This document shows, piece by piece, positions 4,963 through 13,753 of a DNA stretch of 18,443 bases. Positions within the stretch are counted from its first letter, which is position 1. The number at the start of each line of letters is the position of its first letter. Under the pieces are notes generated by a model that saw only the letters and a program-made list of their open reading frames with translations, did not search any database and was not told where the DNA came from. Origin of the DNA: Ignatzschineria sp. (GTDB lineage: Bacteria; Pseudomonadota; Gammaproteobacteria; Cardiobacteriales; Wohlfahrtiimonadaceae); contig JASLEF010000034.1 of assembly GCA_030151245.1 (NCBI GenBank), positions 1 through 18,443 of the forward strand, read 5' to 3'. The position numbers and the translations under genes were made by a program.

Positions 4963-7350
4963 ATGAGTGAGAATAAAAAAACGACACTTCCAGCCGTTGA
5001 CAGTGATGTTAAAGGGCATAACGAGGTCATTATCGAAGGAGATACTGTTTCAAACATTATCCATATCCTTCCACTCAGTGACCGTCCATTTTTCCCCCCA
5101 CAAATAGCGCCTCTTCTTCTTAATGAAGAGCCATGGCTAACGACTCTTGATTCGATTATGGATAATCGAACGCGAGTAATTGGCTTAGTCTTAACAAAAA
5201 CGGAACGTCACAGCGATCTTAAAACCGATGACTTCCATGAATATGGCACCCTTGTCCATATTCATCATCCCCATCGAGAAGATGGCAAGGTGCAGTTTAT
5301 TGCCCAAGGAACCCAACGTTTTCGGATTAAAAAATGGATCTCCAAGGAGATTCCTTTTGTCGCGCAGGTTGAATACTTTGATGAATCAATGGTAGATAAG
5401 TCAGAAGAAGTCAGAGCCTACTCCATGGCGGTGGTCAATGCGTTAAAAGAACTAATCCCTTTCAACCCCCTCTTCTCTGAAGAATTAAAACACTTCTTAA
5501 CACGTTTTAATAGCAATGACCCCTCCCCTTTTGCCGACTTCTCCGCAAGTATGACAACAGGATCAAAAGAGGAACTACAAGATGTTCTCTCAACGGTTCC
5601 GCTTGTCCCGAGATTGAGAAAAGTTCTTGCGATCGTACAAAAAGAGATTCAGATCGCTAAGCTTCATAACTCCATCCGAGAAGAGGTGGATGATCAACTT
5701 TCAGACCAACAGCGTCAATACTTTTTACGCGAACAGCTGAAAGTTATTCAACAAGAACTAGGTCTATCAAAAGATGATAAAGCGACAGATATTGATAAGT
5801 TTGTCGAGCGGCTCTTTGATAAAACTATTCCTGTGGCAGCGCAAGAACGTATTGATGATGAATTTGAAAAGCTCCAAGTTCTAGAAACTGGCTCTCCTGA
5901 ATATGGCGTTACCCGTAACTATCTCGATATTATTACCGATCTTCCTTGGGGTCATAAAACAGAGGATAACTTTAATCTAAAACATGCCCGCCGCATCTTA
6001 GATCGTGACCATTTTGGGCTAGATGATGTGAAAGATCGCATTATCGAAACATTAGCGGTTGGCAAGCGTAAAGGCGAAATCAAAGGAACCATTATTCTCT
6101 TAGTCGGTCCGCCGGGAGTTGGTAAAACATCCATCGGACGCTCGGTAGCAGATAGCTTAGGACGCAAGTTCTATCGCTTTAGCTTAGGCGGAGCTCGTGA
6201 TGAAGCAGAAATTAAAGGCCATCGCCGCACCTACATTGGGGCAATGCCGGGAAAACTGATTCAAGCACTTAAAGAGACAAAGGCTGATAACCCCGTCATT
6301 ATGCTTGATGAGATCGATAAAATGGGACAATCATTCCAAGGTGACCCGGGATCGGCATTGTTAGAAGTATTAGATCCTGCACAAAATGGGGAGTTCTTAG
6401 ATCATTATCTCGATGTTCGTTATGACCTCTCGAATGTGTTATTTATCTGTACTGCCAATACCCTAGACTCTATTCCACCGGCATTATTAGACCGGATGGA
6501 TGTCATTCGTCTTTCAGGATATATCTTGGAAGAAAAGAGCAAAATTGCCCGTCAATATCTCTGGCCTCGTCAATTAGAGAAAGCAGGTTTTGATAAGAAA
6601 GAGCTCCGAATTACAGCGGGGGCGATTGAGAAAGTCATTGATGATTATGCCCGTGAAGCAGGCGTTCGACAGCTTGAAAAACAACTGGCTAAAATCGTCA
6701 GAAAGGCAGCGGTGAAGTTTGAAATAGAAGCACTTGAAACGCTGACTGTCGGGGTGAATGATATCGTTCCTTTCTTAGGAAATCCTTATTTTAACCGTGA
6801 GAAACCTGTCAAAAGTGTTGGCGTTATTACCGGGCTTGCATGGACCTCACTCGGCGGGGTAACCTTGCCAGTAGAGGCAGTCAAAATCCATGATCTACAA
6901 CGTGGCATTAAGATCACAGGACAACTAGGAGAAGTGATGCAAGAATCTGCCAATATTGCTTATAGCTATATTATGGCGAATGCTGCGGAACTTGGATTAC
7001 AAGAGAGCTTCTTTGAAAAAGCCTTTATCCATATCCATGCACCTGAAGGCGCAACTCCAAAAGATGGACCAAGTGCCGGCATAACCCTTGCCTCATGCTT
7101 AATGTCTTTAGCCCTTGGGAAAGCGGCAAAGAATATTGCCATGACGGGAGAGTTAACACTCATTGGGCAAGTATTACCGATTGGCGGCGTCAAAGAGAAA
7201 CTGATTGCCGCAAAGCGTGTCGGAATTAAAGAGATTATCTTCCCGAAAGGTAATCAGAAAGATGCAAATGAGCTTCCTGATTATCTCCGTGAAGGATTAA
7301 CGCTTCACTTCGTGGAAGACTTTAAAGAGGTCGCAAAACTTCTTTTCTAA
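4963..7350 (+). CDS. lon: ATP-dependent Lon protease (AsrA-like subtype)
   Basis: A 795-residue cytosolic AAA+ serine protease that unfolds and degrades damaged and regulatory proteins. Domains in order: N-terminal LON substrate-binding domain (about 32-230), a coiled-coil linker (about 235-270), the AAA+ module with Walker A GPPGVGKT (382-389) and Walker B VIMLDEIDK (445-453), and the proteolytic domain with Ser704 in DGPSAG and Lys746 in GGVKEK as the catalytic dyad. All key residues are present. The N-terminus LPLSDRPFFPPQIAPLLL differs from the housekeeping Lon (LPLRDVVVYPHMVIPLFV-like) and resembles the second Lon of pseudomonads (AsrA, linked to heat and aminoglycoside stress), so another lon may exist elsewhere in the genome. 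AAGGA five bases before the ATG sets the start. The gene appears to stand alone, with a heat-shock-type promoter and its own terminator. Confidence 0.96.
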   Translation: MSENKKTTLPAVDSDVKGHNEVIIEGDTVSNIIHILPLSDRPFFPPQIAPLLLNEEPWLTTLDSIMDNRTRVIGLVLTKTERHSDLKTDDFHEYGTLVHIHHPHREDGKVQFIAQGTQRFRIKKWISKEIPFVAQVEYFDESMVDKSEEVRAYSMAVVNALKELIPFNPLFSEELKHFLTRFNSNDPSPFADFSASMTTGSKEELQDVLSTVPLVPRLRKVLAIVQKEIQIAKLHNSIREEVDDQLSDQQRQYFLREQLKVIQQELGLSKDDKATDIDKFVERLFDKTIPVAAQERIDDEFEKLQVLETGSPEYGVTRNYLDIITDLPWGHKTEDNFNLKHARRILDRDHFGLDDVKDRIIETLAVGKRKGEIKGTIILLVGPPGVGKTSIGRSVADSLGRKFYRFSLGGARDEAEIKGHRRTYIGAMPGKLIQALKETKADNPVIMLDEIDKMGQSFQGDPGSALLEVLDPAQNGEFLDHYLDVRYDLSNVLFICTANTLDSIPPALLDRMDVIRLSGYILEEKSKIARQYLWPRQLEKAGFDKKELRITAGAIEKVIDDYAREAGVRQLEKQLAKIVRKAAVKFEIEALETLTVGVNDIVPFLGNPYFNREKPVKSVGVITGLAWTSLGGVTLPVEAVKIHDLQRGIKITGQLGEVMQESANIAYSYIMANAAELGLQESFFEKAFIHIHAPEGATPKDGPSAGITLASCLMSLALGKAAKNIAMTGELTLIGQVLPIGGVKEKLIAAKRVGIKEIIFPKGNQKDANELPDYLREGLTLHFVEDFKEVAKLLF

Positions 7351-7389
7351 TAAAAAAAGATCTCGCTCATCCATTACTTCTAAATAGAC

Positions 7390-7417
7390 AAAGAGATCCT
7401 CAAGGGATCTCTTTTTT
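7390..7417 (+). terminator. Rho-independent terminator of lon
   Basis: AAAGAGATCC (7390-7399) pairs perfectly with GGATCTCTTT (7405-7414) around a five-base loop and runs into six Ts. It is 40 bases after the lon stop codon. Confidence 0.92.
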
Positions 7418-7896
7418 ATTTCTGTTAGATCATAAATTTTAGTGTCTACTGAATATTCAAAACTTCCTCACGATAAACCGCTAAAAGCAGAATCATTTCA
7501 CAGACTCCTTCGAAATAACGATCACTTTACAAACAGATCATTACAGACCAACAATCAACAGACCCTAATCTTAAAATACATCTTAAACAGAAAGAAACGT
7601 CATCGTTGAAAACAGAATCAATGCCACTGACAATACCAGTTTTCTAACCTGTGCTTTATGAAGCTTTATGACCATCATTCCTCCTCAGGAATATCCTCTT
7701 ATTATTCGCCTGTATAAAACAGACTTTATTGATGATGGCCTATTTCCGTCAAACAGGCAAGAGATCTCTTTTACTTCAACCCGCTCATTAAAGATGGGAA
7801 GTCAGATCTCTCAAGACTTCCCATTCGCTTCCCAAAATTCTTCAAAACTTCCTTAAGATCACCAGAAACAGAGTGATAAAACTAGATAAAGCGATC
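7418..7896. other. Non-coding stretch between the lon terminator and the YkvI-family gene
   Basis: About 480 bases between convergent genes. A 62-codon open frame at 7668-7856 has no ribosome site, and its composition looks like translated intergenic DNA. The only structured elements are the 12-bp palindrome AAGAGATCTCTT near 7760 and the inverted repeat at 7794-7824 listed separately. Confidence 0.6.
7794..7824 (-). terminator. Possible terminator of the YkvI-family gene
   Basis: ATGGGAAGTC (7794-7803) pairs perfectly over ten bases with GACTTCCCAT (7815-7824), with an 11-base loop. It lies 73 bases after the stop codon of the leftward carrier gene. On that strand the stem is followed only by CTTTAAT, so the T tract is weak. 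Confidence 0.45.
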
Positions 7897-9027
7897 TTAG
7901 CGGTAAAGAGGCTCCGCAGTAACTGGTGCTAATTCACCAGATTTTTCAAGTTTTCGAATTTTGAAAGGTCCATAGAAGATCATACCGATGAGAACAATAC
8001 CGATATATCCTGCTAATGGATAGAAGTATCCCATCAACTGTACAAATCCAACAAAGCTAACACCGTAGCCAATCGCTAACGTTATTAAGATATAGACTCT
8101 AGATTTAGCTGTCTCCATCTCTACATAACGAGAGATAAAGACATAAAACATGCTGACTGCTGTACTATAGATCATCGCCAGCGCCATCACCGTTAAGAGT
8201 GGGCTTAAAGTCGGCGCATAAGTATTCATGATTTGTAAAGATGGCATAGAAGCAAGCGTATCAATAGTCGGTGCAATGACTTTGATCTGAGCAAAAAGCG
8301 CAAAATGCCCCATCGACAACACACCACCAATAATCAGGCCCCCTAATGCGCCTCCCCATTTAGCAACTTTAGGATCACGCTCTTCTCCCCCGATCACAAG
8401 CGACATTCCAACGCCAGCCACCGTCATCATGGTGACATGATTCAATGCTGCAATCCACCAATTAGGAAGCGTTCCCGGCAAGGTATCTCCTACAGCAACG
8501 ACATAATCATTGACCTCAGCATAACTCTCTGTCTGATTCACAAAGGAGTGATAAACCATCATCGATAATAAACCAATTAAAACGGGAGTGATCATTCCGA
8601 TGACTAAGATAATTTTACGAAGACGTAACATTAAGGTAAGTGTGACAAGGATCGTCATGATTAATCCTCCTTGCCACAGCGGCATATCGTATTGCTGCTT
8701 AAAGAGTGCGGCACTACCGGAAAGCATAATAATCCCCGTCCCTAACATCATAAAAATAATTAGATAATCGATAAACTTTCCCACAATTTTACCGCCCACT
8801 AAATAGGTGGCTTCTTTATAATTTTTAGATTTTAATCGCTGTCCTAATCCTGTTACAAAATAACCGACAATGCCGTAAAGTACGGTTGCCATCAATACGC
8901 CAATAGTGCCATCCATACCAAATGATGTATAGTAAAAAAATGGTTCCATTCCTGAAGCATTCCCGGCACCGACAACCACGCTGGCATAGGCAAATGCAAC
9001 AATCAAAACTTCCATAACCTTCTTCAT
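7897..9027 (-). CDS. YkvI-family inner-membrane protein, putative amino-acid carrier
   Basis: A 376-residue, very hydrophobic protein with about ten transmembrane helices (first about 5-25, last about 330-355) and a short charged C-terminal tail. Helix 1 carries GAGNASGMEPFF (20-31), a variant of the GAGFASGQE signature of the YkvI family, whose members have a LeuT/APC-like fold and mostly unknown substrates. A broken first helix rich in Gly is typical of Na+- or H+-coupled amino-acid transporters. AGGAGG five bases before the ATG fixes the start. The gene is divergent from amaB across a 491-base shared control region, next to the pipecolate genes. From this I infer that it imports lysine, pipecolate or a related amino acid. 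The family assignment is firm; the substrate is a guess. Confidence 0.8.
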   Translation of the reverse strand: MKKVMEVLIVAFAYASVVVGAGNASGMEPFFYYTSFGMDGTIGVLMATVLYGIVGYFVTGLGQRLKSKNYKEATYLVGGKIVGKFIDYLIIFMMLGTGIIMLSGSAALFKQQYDMPLWQGGLIMTILVTLTLMLRLRKIILVIGMITPVLIGLLSMMVYHSFVNQTESYAEVNDYVVAVGDTLPGTLPNWWIAALNHVTMMTVAGVGMSLVIGGEERDPKVAKWGGALGGLIIGGVLSMGHFALFAQIKVIAPTIDTLASMPSLQIMNTYAPTLSPLLTVMALAMIYSTAVSMFYVFISRYVEMETAKSRVYILITLAIGYGVSFVGFVQLMGYFYPLAGYIGIVLIGMIFYGPFKIRKLEKSGELAPVTAEPLYR

Positions 9028-9518
9028 ATATCCCTCCTGAGTGATAAAATCTCTCAGATATTTTTTAAGCTTTTTTTATTATTTTTCTAACAAACAACCA
9101 ATTGTTTTTAAATGATATTTTTCATCTTCACCTCAAAATCCAAACCGACGATTCTGAAGGTATTATTCATAAACTAAGAAATATCCGAGGTCATTTCGAG
9201 TCTCTCTTTTTTGAGCAATAAGTGTCAAAAGATATGAATTCAAGAGCTTATGAATTATTTTCCTAACTCCCCAATCACTAGTGATATCAATCCTTTCCAA
9301 GATTATTCCTTAAAGGAATGAAGCTGTGCATTTAGTTCGTTTGTCTCATCGCATAGGGAGCATGTAGGATCAAATTATCCCCTTCTCAACAACCTCTATG
9401 TGAGGCACTGTTGTCGCAAGGATTGAATAACTTTACGGAAAAGAAAATCAACAGTGAGCGAATATACTTCCTATGAATCACTGCCCTTTTCCCAATTAAT
9501 TTAACGAGGATAATTGAG
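9028..9518. promoter_or_regulatory. Divergent control region between ykvI-like gene and amaB
   Basis: No gene is seen in these 491 bases. On the left, AAACAA-CCAA-TTGTTT (9092-9107) is a 16-bp inverted repeat about 65 bases upstream of the carrier gene. On the right, CACTGTTG (9406-9413) and CAACAGTG (9449-9456) form a perfect spaced inverted repeat just upstream of a -10-like TATACT (9463-9468). No good -35 box accompanies that hexamer, which fits an activator-dependent promoter. Confidence 0.4.
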
Positions 9519-11027
9519 ATGAGCATTTCCGCATTACAAAAATTAGGGATCTCCAATGAGACGCTTAATGCAGGTCAACATGAGATTCATAGCCCAATTG
9601 ATGGCGCTGTTATCGCAAAATTAAACTTCGTTGGTACAACTGAAACCAATGCCATTGTCGATAAAGCTCATCAAGCATTTTTAGACTGGAGAACCGTTCC
9701 GGCACCTATTCGCGGCGAACTTGTTCGTGTTTTAGGCGAACTGCTTCGGGAGCATAAAGCAGATCTTGCAACGGTGATCACCCTAGAAGCTGGAAAAATC
9801 CAATCTGAAGCCCTAGGTGAAGTACAAGAGATGATTGATATCTGTGACTTTGCCGTAGGCCTTTCTCGTCAACTTTATGGATTGACGATCGCCTCAGAGC
9901 GCCCAGGTCATCATATGCGTGAAACCTGGCATCCCCTTGGCGTTGTGGGAGTGATTACCGCATTTAACTTCCCGATGGCTGTTTGGTCGTGGAATACCGC
10001 ATTAGCGTTAATCTGTGGGAATAGTGTTGTTTGGAAACCTTCGGAAAAAACGCCCTTAACTGCCCTTGCTTGCCAGGCAGTTTTTGAAAAAGCCTTAATC
10101 CGCTTTGCCGAAAATAATCCAGACACTGCGCCCGAAAATCTTTCTCAAGTAGTCATCGGTGAACGTGATGCCGGCAATGCATTAGTTGAAAATAACAAAG
10201 TCCCTTTAATTAGTGCGACAGGCAGTACTCGTATGGGCCGTGAAGTCGGTCCGAAGGTCGCGGCACGTTTTGGTCGTTCCATCCTAGAACTCGGTGGTAA
10301 TAATGCCATGATACTCACAGAGTCCGCAGATCTTGAGCTTGCTGTACGCGCGATTCTCTTTAGTGCCGTGGGAACAGCGGGTCAAAGATGTACCACCCTT
10401 CGCCGTTTAATCATCCATAAATCGGTAAAAGATCAAGTTCTTGATCGTCTTAAGGCTTCTTATGGTACGGTTCCGGTGGGATCGCCTCTAGATACCAATA
10501 ACCTTGTAGGTCCCTTAATTGATCAAGACTCCTTTGATGCGATGCAAGCGTCTCTCGCTGCGGCAAAAGCTAGCGGAGGAGTTGTGACAGGTGGTGAGCG
10601 CGTTCTAGCTGAAGAGATGCCGGAGGCATATTATGTTAAGCCTGCTATTGTGGAGATGCCTCTACAAAATGAAGTTGTGGAGCATGAAACTTTCGCCCCT
10701 ATCCTCTATGTTATGGAGTATGAAGATTTTGCAGATGCCATGGCGATGAATAATGATGTGCCGCAGGGTCTCTCGTCTTGTATCTTCACCAATGATGTAC
10801 GTGAAGCAGAGTTCTTCCAGAGCGCAGCAGGAAGTGATTGTGGGATTGCGAACGTCAATATTGGTACCAGTGGTGCTGAAATTGGTGGTGCATTTGGAGG
10901 CGAGAAAGAGACTGGCGGTGGCCGTGAGTCAGGTTCAGATGCTTGGAAAGGCTATATGCGCCGTCAAACAAACACCATTAACTACTCGCGTGAATTACCT
11001 CTTGCGCAAGGCGTAAAGTTCGACTAA
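9519..11027 (+). CDS. amaB: L-2-aminoadipate-semialdehyde / piperideine-6-carboxylate dehydrogenase (ALDH7, AmaB)
   Basis: A 502-residue NAD(P)+-dependent aldehyde dehydrogenase of the ALDH7 (antiquitin) family. It oxidises 2-aminoadipate 6-semialdehyde, the open form of delta1-piperideine-6-carboxylate, to L-2-aminoadipate in lysine/pipecolate breakdown. Visible catalytic parts are Asn150 in TAFNFP, Lys173 in WKPSEK, GSTRMG (235-240) of the cofactor fold, the general base Glu257 in LELGGNN and the nucleophile Cys291 in GTAGQRCTTLRR. The C-terminal block NIGTSGAEIGGAFGGEK followed by ETGGGRESGSDAWK is characteristic of ALDH7. GAGGA eight bases before the ATG supports the start. A terminator directly after the gene makes it a single-gene transcript, with dpkA and amaA following on the same strand. 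Family assignment is strong, and the presence of dpkA and amaA next door makes the substrate convincing. Confidence 0.92.
   Translation: MSISALQKLGISNETLNAGQHEIHSPIDGAVIAKLNFVGTTETNAIVDKAHQAFLDWRTVPAPIRGELVRVLGELLREHKADLATVITLEAGKIQSEALGEVQEMIDICDFAVGLSRQLYGLTIASERPGHHMRETWHPLGVVGVITAFNFPMAVWSWNTALALICGNSVVWKPSEKTPLTALACQAVFEKALIRFAENNPDTAPENLSQVVIGERDAGNALVENNKVPLISATGSTRMGREVGPKVAARFGRSILELGGNNAMILTESADLELAVRAILFSAVGTAGQRCTTLRRLIIHKSVKDQVLDRLKASYGTVPVGSPLDTNNLVGPLIDQDSFDAMQASLAAAKASGGVVTGGERVLAEEMPEAYYVKPAIVEMPLQNEVVEHETFAPILYVMEYEDFADAMAMNNDVPQGLSSCIFTNDVREAEFFQSAAGSDCGIANVNIGTSGAEIGGAFGGEKETGGGRESGSDAWKGYMRRQTNTINYSRELPLAQGVKFD
10168..10177 (+). repeat. Dispersed word ATGCCGGCAA, copy 2
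   Basis: Exact copy inside amaB, read there as Asp-Ala-Gly-Asn, a different codon phase from copy 1. Confidence 0.5.
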
Positions 11028-11040
11028 AAAAGAAGCTTAG

Positions 11041-11070
11041 AGAGATTGCTCATCATCGCAATCTCTTTTT
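11041..11070 (+). terminator. Rho-independent terminator of amaB
   Basis: AGAGATTGC (11041-11049) pairs perfectly with GCAATCTCT (11058-11066) around an eight-base loop and runs into a five-T tract, 14 bases after the amaB stop codon. It separates amaB from the dpkA-amaA pair. Confidence 0.9.
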
Positions 11071-11297
11071 ACGCAGCAAAAACAGTTTTAACAAATCATA
11101 TCCGTTTTTTGCTAAAAAAGATCCACCATCATCCAATAGTACGATAGTGATTCTCAACAAGAGCTCTCTATCAGTAAACAACATAAACATAATTAAAAAG
11201 TCCTCCTGAATCTTAAAAAAACTCACAATAACAGAGATTACAGAGAGGTAAAAAATAGATGGACGGCGAGTAACCGCTCAAAAGAGGAGGGAGAGAT

Positions 11298-12308
11298 ATG
11301 AAAATCTCTATCGATCAACTACAAAATCTTATTGCCACAATATTAGATAATAGAGGCTTTAGTCAGCCCCACCGTGATGCTGTTGTTAAAAATTTAATGA
11401 CCGCTCAAATCTCAGATTGCCAATCTCATGGGGTTTGGCGCATATTAGAACTGATCAAAAATCTTGATAAAGGCATGCTTCATCCCACCGCCATTCCGAC
11501 AGTCACAGAAGATCGTGGAGCGATAATTCGTCTAGATTGCCACATGTCCTCTGCGCAATATGGCCATGAGATCGGGATCCCACTATTAATTGAAAAAGCA
11601 AAATCATTGGGGATTGCCCTTCTTGCCATAAATCACGCCATTCATTTTTCTGCCCTTTGGGTCGAATTAGAAGCGCTCGTCAAAGAAGGTTTAGTGGGAT
11701 TAGCCATGACCACGAGCCACTCATGGGTAGCGCCTTGTGGAGGCAGCGCACCACTTTTAGGCACCAACCCATTGGCATTTGCTTGGCCAAGAACCGATCA
11801 AGCACGACCTTATATTTTTGACTTTGCCACCAGCGCAACAGCTCGCGGCGAAATTCAGCTTCATGCTCGAGAAAATAAACTCCTTGCGGACAATCTCGCC
11901 ATTGATGCTAATGGTAATCCTACTAATGATCCCTTAGAAGCACTCAATGGTGCCATGCTTACTTTTGGAGGTTATAAAGGAACGGCCATCTCTACCATGA
12001 TAGAGCTTCTTGCCGGCCCACTTATTGACGATCTCACGAGTCAAGAATCACAACGGGCAGCAAAAGAGGGCGCATCCCTGCCTTTTGGTGGAGAACTGAT
12101 TATCGCTATTGATCCCCAAATGATCTTAGGAGAGGCTTTTGAAAGCGCCCAATTACGTGCCGAAAACTACCTTAATCAATTTAGCGAAATGGGGGTCAGA
12201 CTTCCTTCAGAGCGAAGGTTTAAAGCCAGAGATGAGAACTTAAAAACGGGAGAGTTAATCCTTCCCGCCTCACTCGTTGAAGATCTTATCGCACTGAGAG
12301 ATCAATAA
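11298..12308 (+). CDS. dpkA: Delta1-piperideine-2-carboxylate reductase (DpkA, Ldh2/MdhG family)
   Basis: A 336-residue NAD(P)H-dependent reductase of the Ldh2 (malate/L-lactate dehydrogenase-like) family, not related to classical Rossmann lactate dehydrogenases. The Pseudomonas DpkA subgroup reduces delta1-piperideine-2-carboxylate, and usually delta1-pyrroline-2-carboxylate, to L-pipecolate and L-proline. Supporting blocks are QSHGVWR with His44, HAIHFSALW (113-121), the TTSHSWVAPCGGS loop (138-150), GTNPLAFAWPR (155-165), FDFATSATARGEI (174-186) and GAMLTFGGYKGTA (218-230). AGGAGG seven bases before the ATG is an excellent ribosome site. The next gene, amaA, begins 53 bases after the stop with no terminator between, so the two form an operon. 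The first step that supplies the cyclic imine (D-lysine oxidase or aminotransferase) is not in this window. The family is certain; substrate is inferred from context. Confidence 0.87.
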   Translation: MKISIDQLQNLIATILDNRGFSQPHRDAVVKNLMTAQISDCQSHGVWRILELIKNLDKGMLHPTAIPTVTEDRGAIIRLDCHMSSAQYGHEIGIPLLIEKAKSLGIALLAINHAIHFSALWVELEALVKEGLVGLAMTTSHSWVAPCGGSAPLLGTNPLAFAWPRTDQARPYIFDFATSATARGEIQLHARENKLLADNLAIDANGNPTNDPLEALNGAMLTFGGYKGTAISTMIELLAGPLIDDLTSQESQRAAKEGASLPFGGELIIAIDPQMILGEAFESAQLRAENYLNQFSEMGVRLPSERRFKARDENLKTGELILPASLVEDLIALRDQ

Positions 12309-12361
12309 ACTTTAAACCTGTCATTACTCTCGATAACTCAAGATTTAAAAGGAAGTCTATT

Positions 12362-13669
12362 ATGTCAAATATCTCCCTCAAGTATGAAAACCTCTGGCAC
12401 ACATTAGTGGATGATAAAGTCCACTTCCCCCCAATTTCTCAAGATGATGTTGCCGATATTTGCATCGTGGGTGCGGGATTTACTGGATTATCAGCAGCGA
12501 TCCATCTTGCCGAAAAAGGTAAGTCCGTCATTCTATTAGAAGCTCATCATGTGGCTTACGGCGGTAGTGGACGAAATGTTGGACTGGTAAATGCCGGCAC
12601 TTGGAACAAACCAGATTTTATGGTCGATATTTTAGGTAAAGAGATGGGAGAAAGTCTGATTTCGGCACTTGGGAATGCTCCTAAGCTTGTTTTTTCACTG
12701 ATTGAAAAGTACCAAATGGATGCGCAACAGATGCCGGTGGGAACTCTGCATATGGCACATAGTGAAAAAGGCGTTCCTGAACTAGAAGATCGATATGAAC
12801 AGCTCACTAGACGCGGCGTGAATGTAGAGCTTCTTCGAGGTGCTAGAATAGAGGAGTATTCGGGCAGTAAAAAGATCCCCGCAGCCCTTCTTGATCATCG
12901 TGCTGGAACCGTTAATCCTTATGCTTATGCCACAGGAATGGCGAAAGCGGCAGCGAAGCTTGGGGTAAAAATTTATGAAAATAGTCCTGTTACTTCGGTC
13001 AATTGCGTCAAAAAAGGCGAATGGGAAGTCTCAACATCAAATTATAAAGTCAAAGCGGAAAAAGTCATTATTGCCACCAATGCTTATGCGGAAGGAGATT
13101 TAGAAGCTTACCGACAATCCGTTTATAGCGGAGGCTACTATCAGGTGGCATCTAAACCCCTCACAGGAGAGGCGGGAAAAACAGTTCTCCCGCACAAACA
13201 AGGCTCTTGGGATACTCGTATGGTCTTAAGTAGTATCCGTCTTGATAAGGAGGGCCGCTTAGTTTTAGGTAGTATGGGCTTTGCGCATAACAAACCTGCG
13301 TGTTACCTCAAAGCTTGGGCCGATCGAATTCAGCAACATTACTTTCCACAACTAGGTAAGAAGATGGAGTGGGAATATGCTTGGTGCGGACGCATTGGTT
13401 TTACCGATAATCATACGCCAAAAATATTTGAACCCGCAGAAGGATTAATTGCAGCCATTGGCTATAACGGTCGGGGGATCACTACGGGAACAATGATCGG
13501 CAAACTCTTTGCGGATTATTTTACAGCCGAAGAAAAACCGGAGATCCCCATCCCCTTCTTCTCGGCGATTGATGACTCAAAATGTAACTATCGCCAGATA
13601 AAATCTCTTTATATGGAAACAGGGTTTACTCTCTACCACTTAGGGCAATGTTTAAAAGTGATTCGTTAA
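12362..13669 (+). CDS. amaA: L-pipecolate oxidase/dehydrogenase, FAD-dependent (AmaA-like)
   Basis: A 435-residue flavoprotein of the DAO (glycine/D-amino-acid oxidase-like) family. The N-terminal Rossmann motif is VGAGFTGLSAA (36-46) with Glu60 as the ribose-binding acid. GGSGRNVGLVNAG (67-79) and the C-terminal CGRIGFTDNHTP (342-353) and GYNGRGITTGTMIG (367-380) complete the FAD site. The whole pattern resembles Pseudomonas putida AmaA, which oxidises L-pipecolate to delta1-piperideine-6-carboxylate, the substrate of AmaB. No signal peptide or clear membrane helix is seen. AAGGAAG six bases before the ATG supports the start. It follows dpkA by 53 bases, so product and enzyme are made together. 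Similar DAO proteins act on other secondary amines, so pipecolate is a context-supported inference. Whether electrons go to oxygen or to the respiratory chain cannot be told. Confidence 0.86.
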   Translation: MSNISLKYENLWHTLVDDKVHFPPISQDDVADICIVGAGFTGLSAAIHLAEKGKSVILLEAHHVAYGGSGRNVGLVNAGTWNKPDFMVDILGKEMGESLISALGNAPKLVFSLIEKYQMDAQQMPVGTLHMAHSEKGVPELEDRYEQLTRRGVNVELLRGARIEEYSGSKKIPAALLDHRAGTVNPYAYATGMAKAAAKLGVKIYENSPVTSVNCVKKGEWEVSTSNYKVKAEKVIIATNAYAEGDLEAYRQSVYSGGYYQVASKPLTGEAGKTVLPHKQGSWDTRMVLSSIRLDKEGRLVLGSMGFAHNKPACYLKAWADRIQQHYFPQLGKKMEWEYAWCGRIGFTDNHTPKIFEPAEGLIAAIGYNGRGITTGTMIGKLFADYFTAEEKPEIPIPFFSAIDDSKCNYRQIKSLYMETGFTLYHLGQCLKVIR

Positions 13670-13726
13670 AGAACTCTCTGATCTGAAAAATAGATCCCTC
13701 AACACAACGATCTCTTCTGCGATCAA

Positions 13727-13753
13727 AAAAAGCATGGGTTATCCATGCTTTTT
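13727..13753. terminator. Bidirectional terminator between amaA and sodC
   Basis: An 11-bp perfect stem (AAAAAGCATGG, 13727-13737, with CCATGCTTTTT, 13743-13753) has a five-base loop. It has Ts on its 3' side in both directions, so it can end the amaA transcript from the left and the sodC transcript from the right. Confidence 0.92.

Noticed and set aside
7668..7856. 62-codon forward open frame after lon
   Set aside because: No Shine-Dalgarno sequence, no recognisable domain, and it contains the terminator-like repeat at 7794-7824.
11264..11276. GACGGCGAGTAAC resembles a 16S rRNA segment
   Set aside because: The match is about a dozen bases with one gap and no surrounding rRNA-like sequence. 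It is a chance resemblance.
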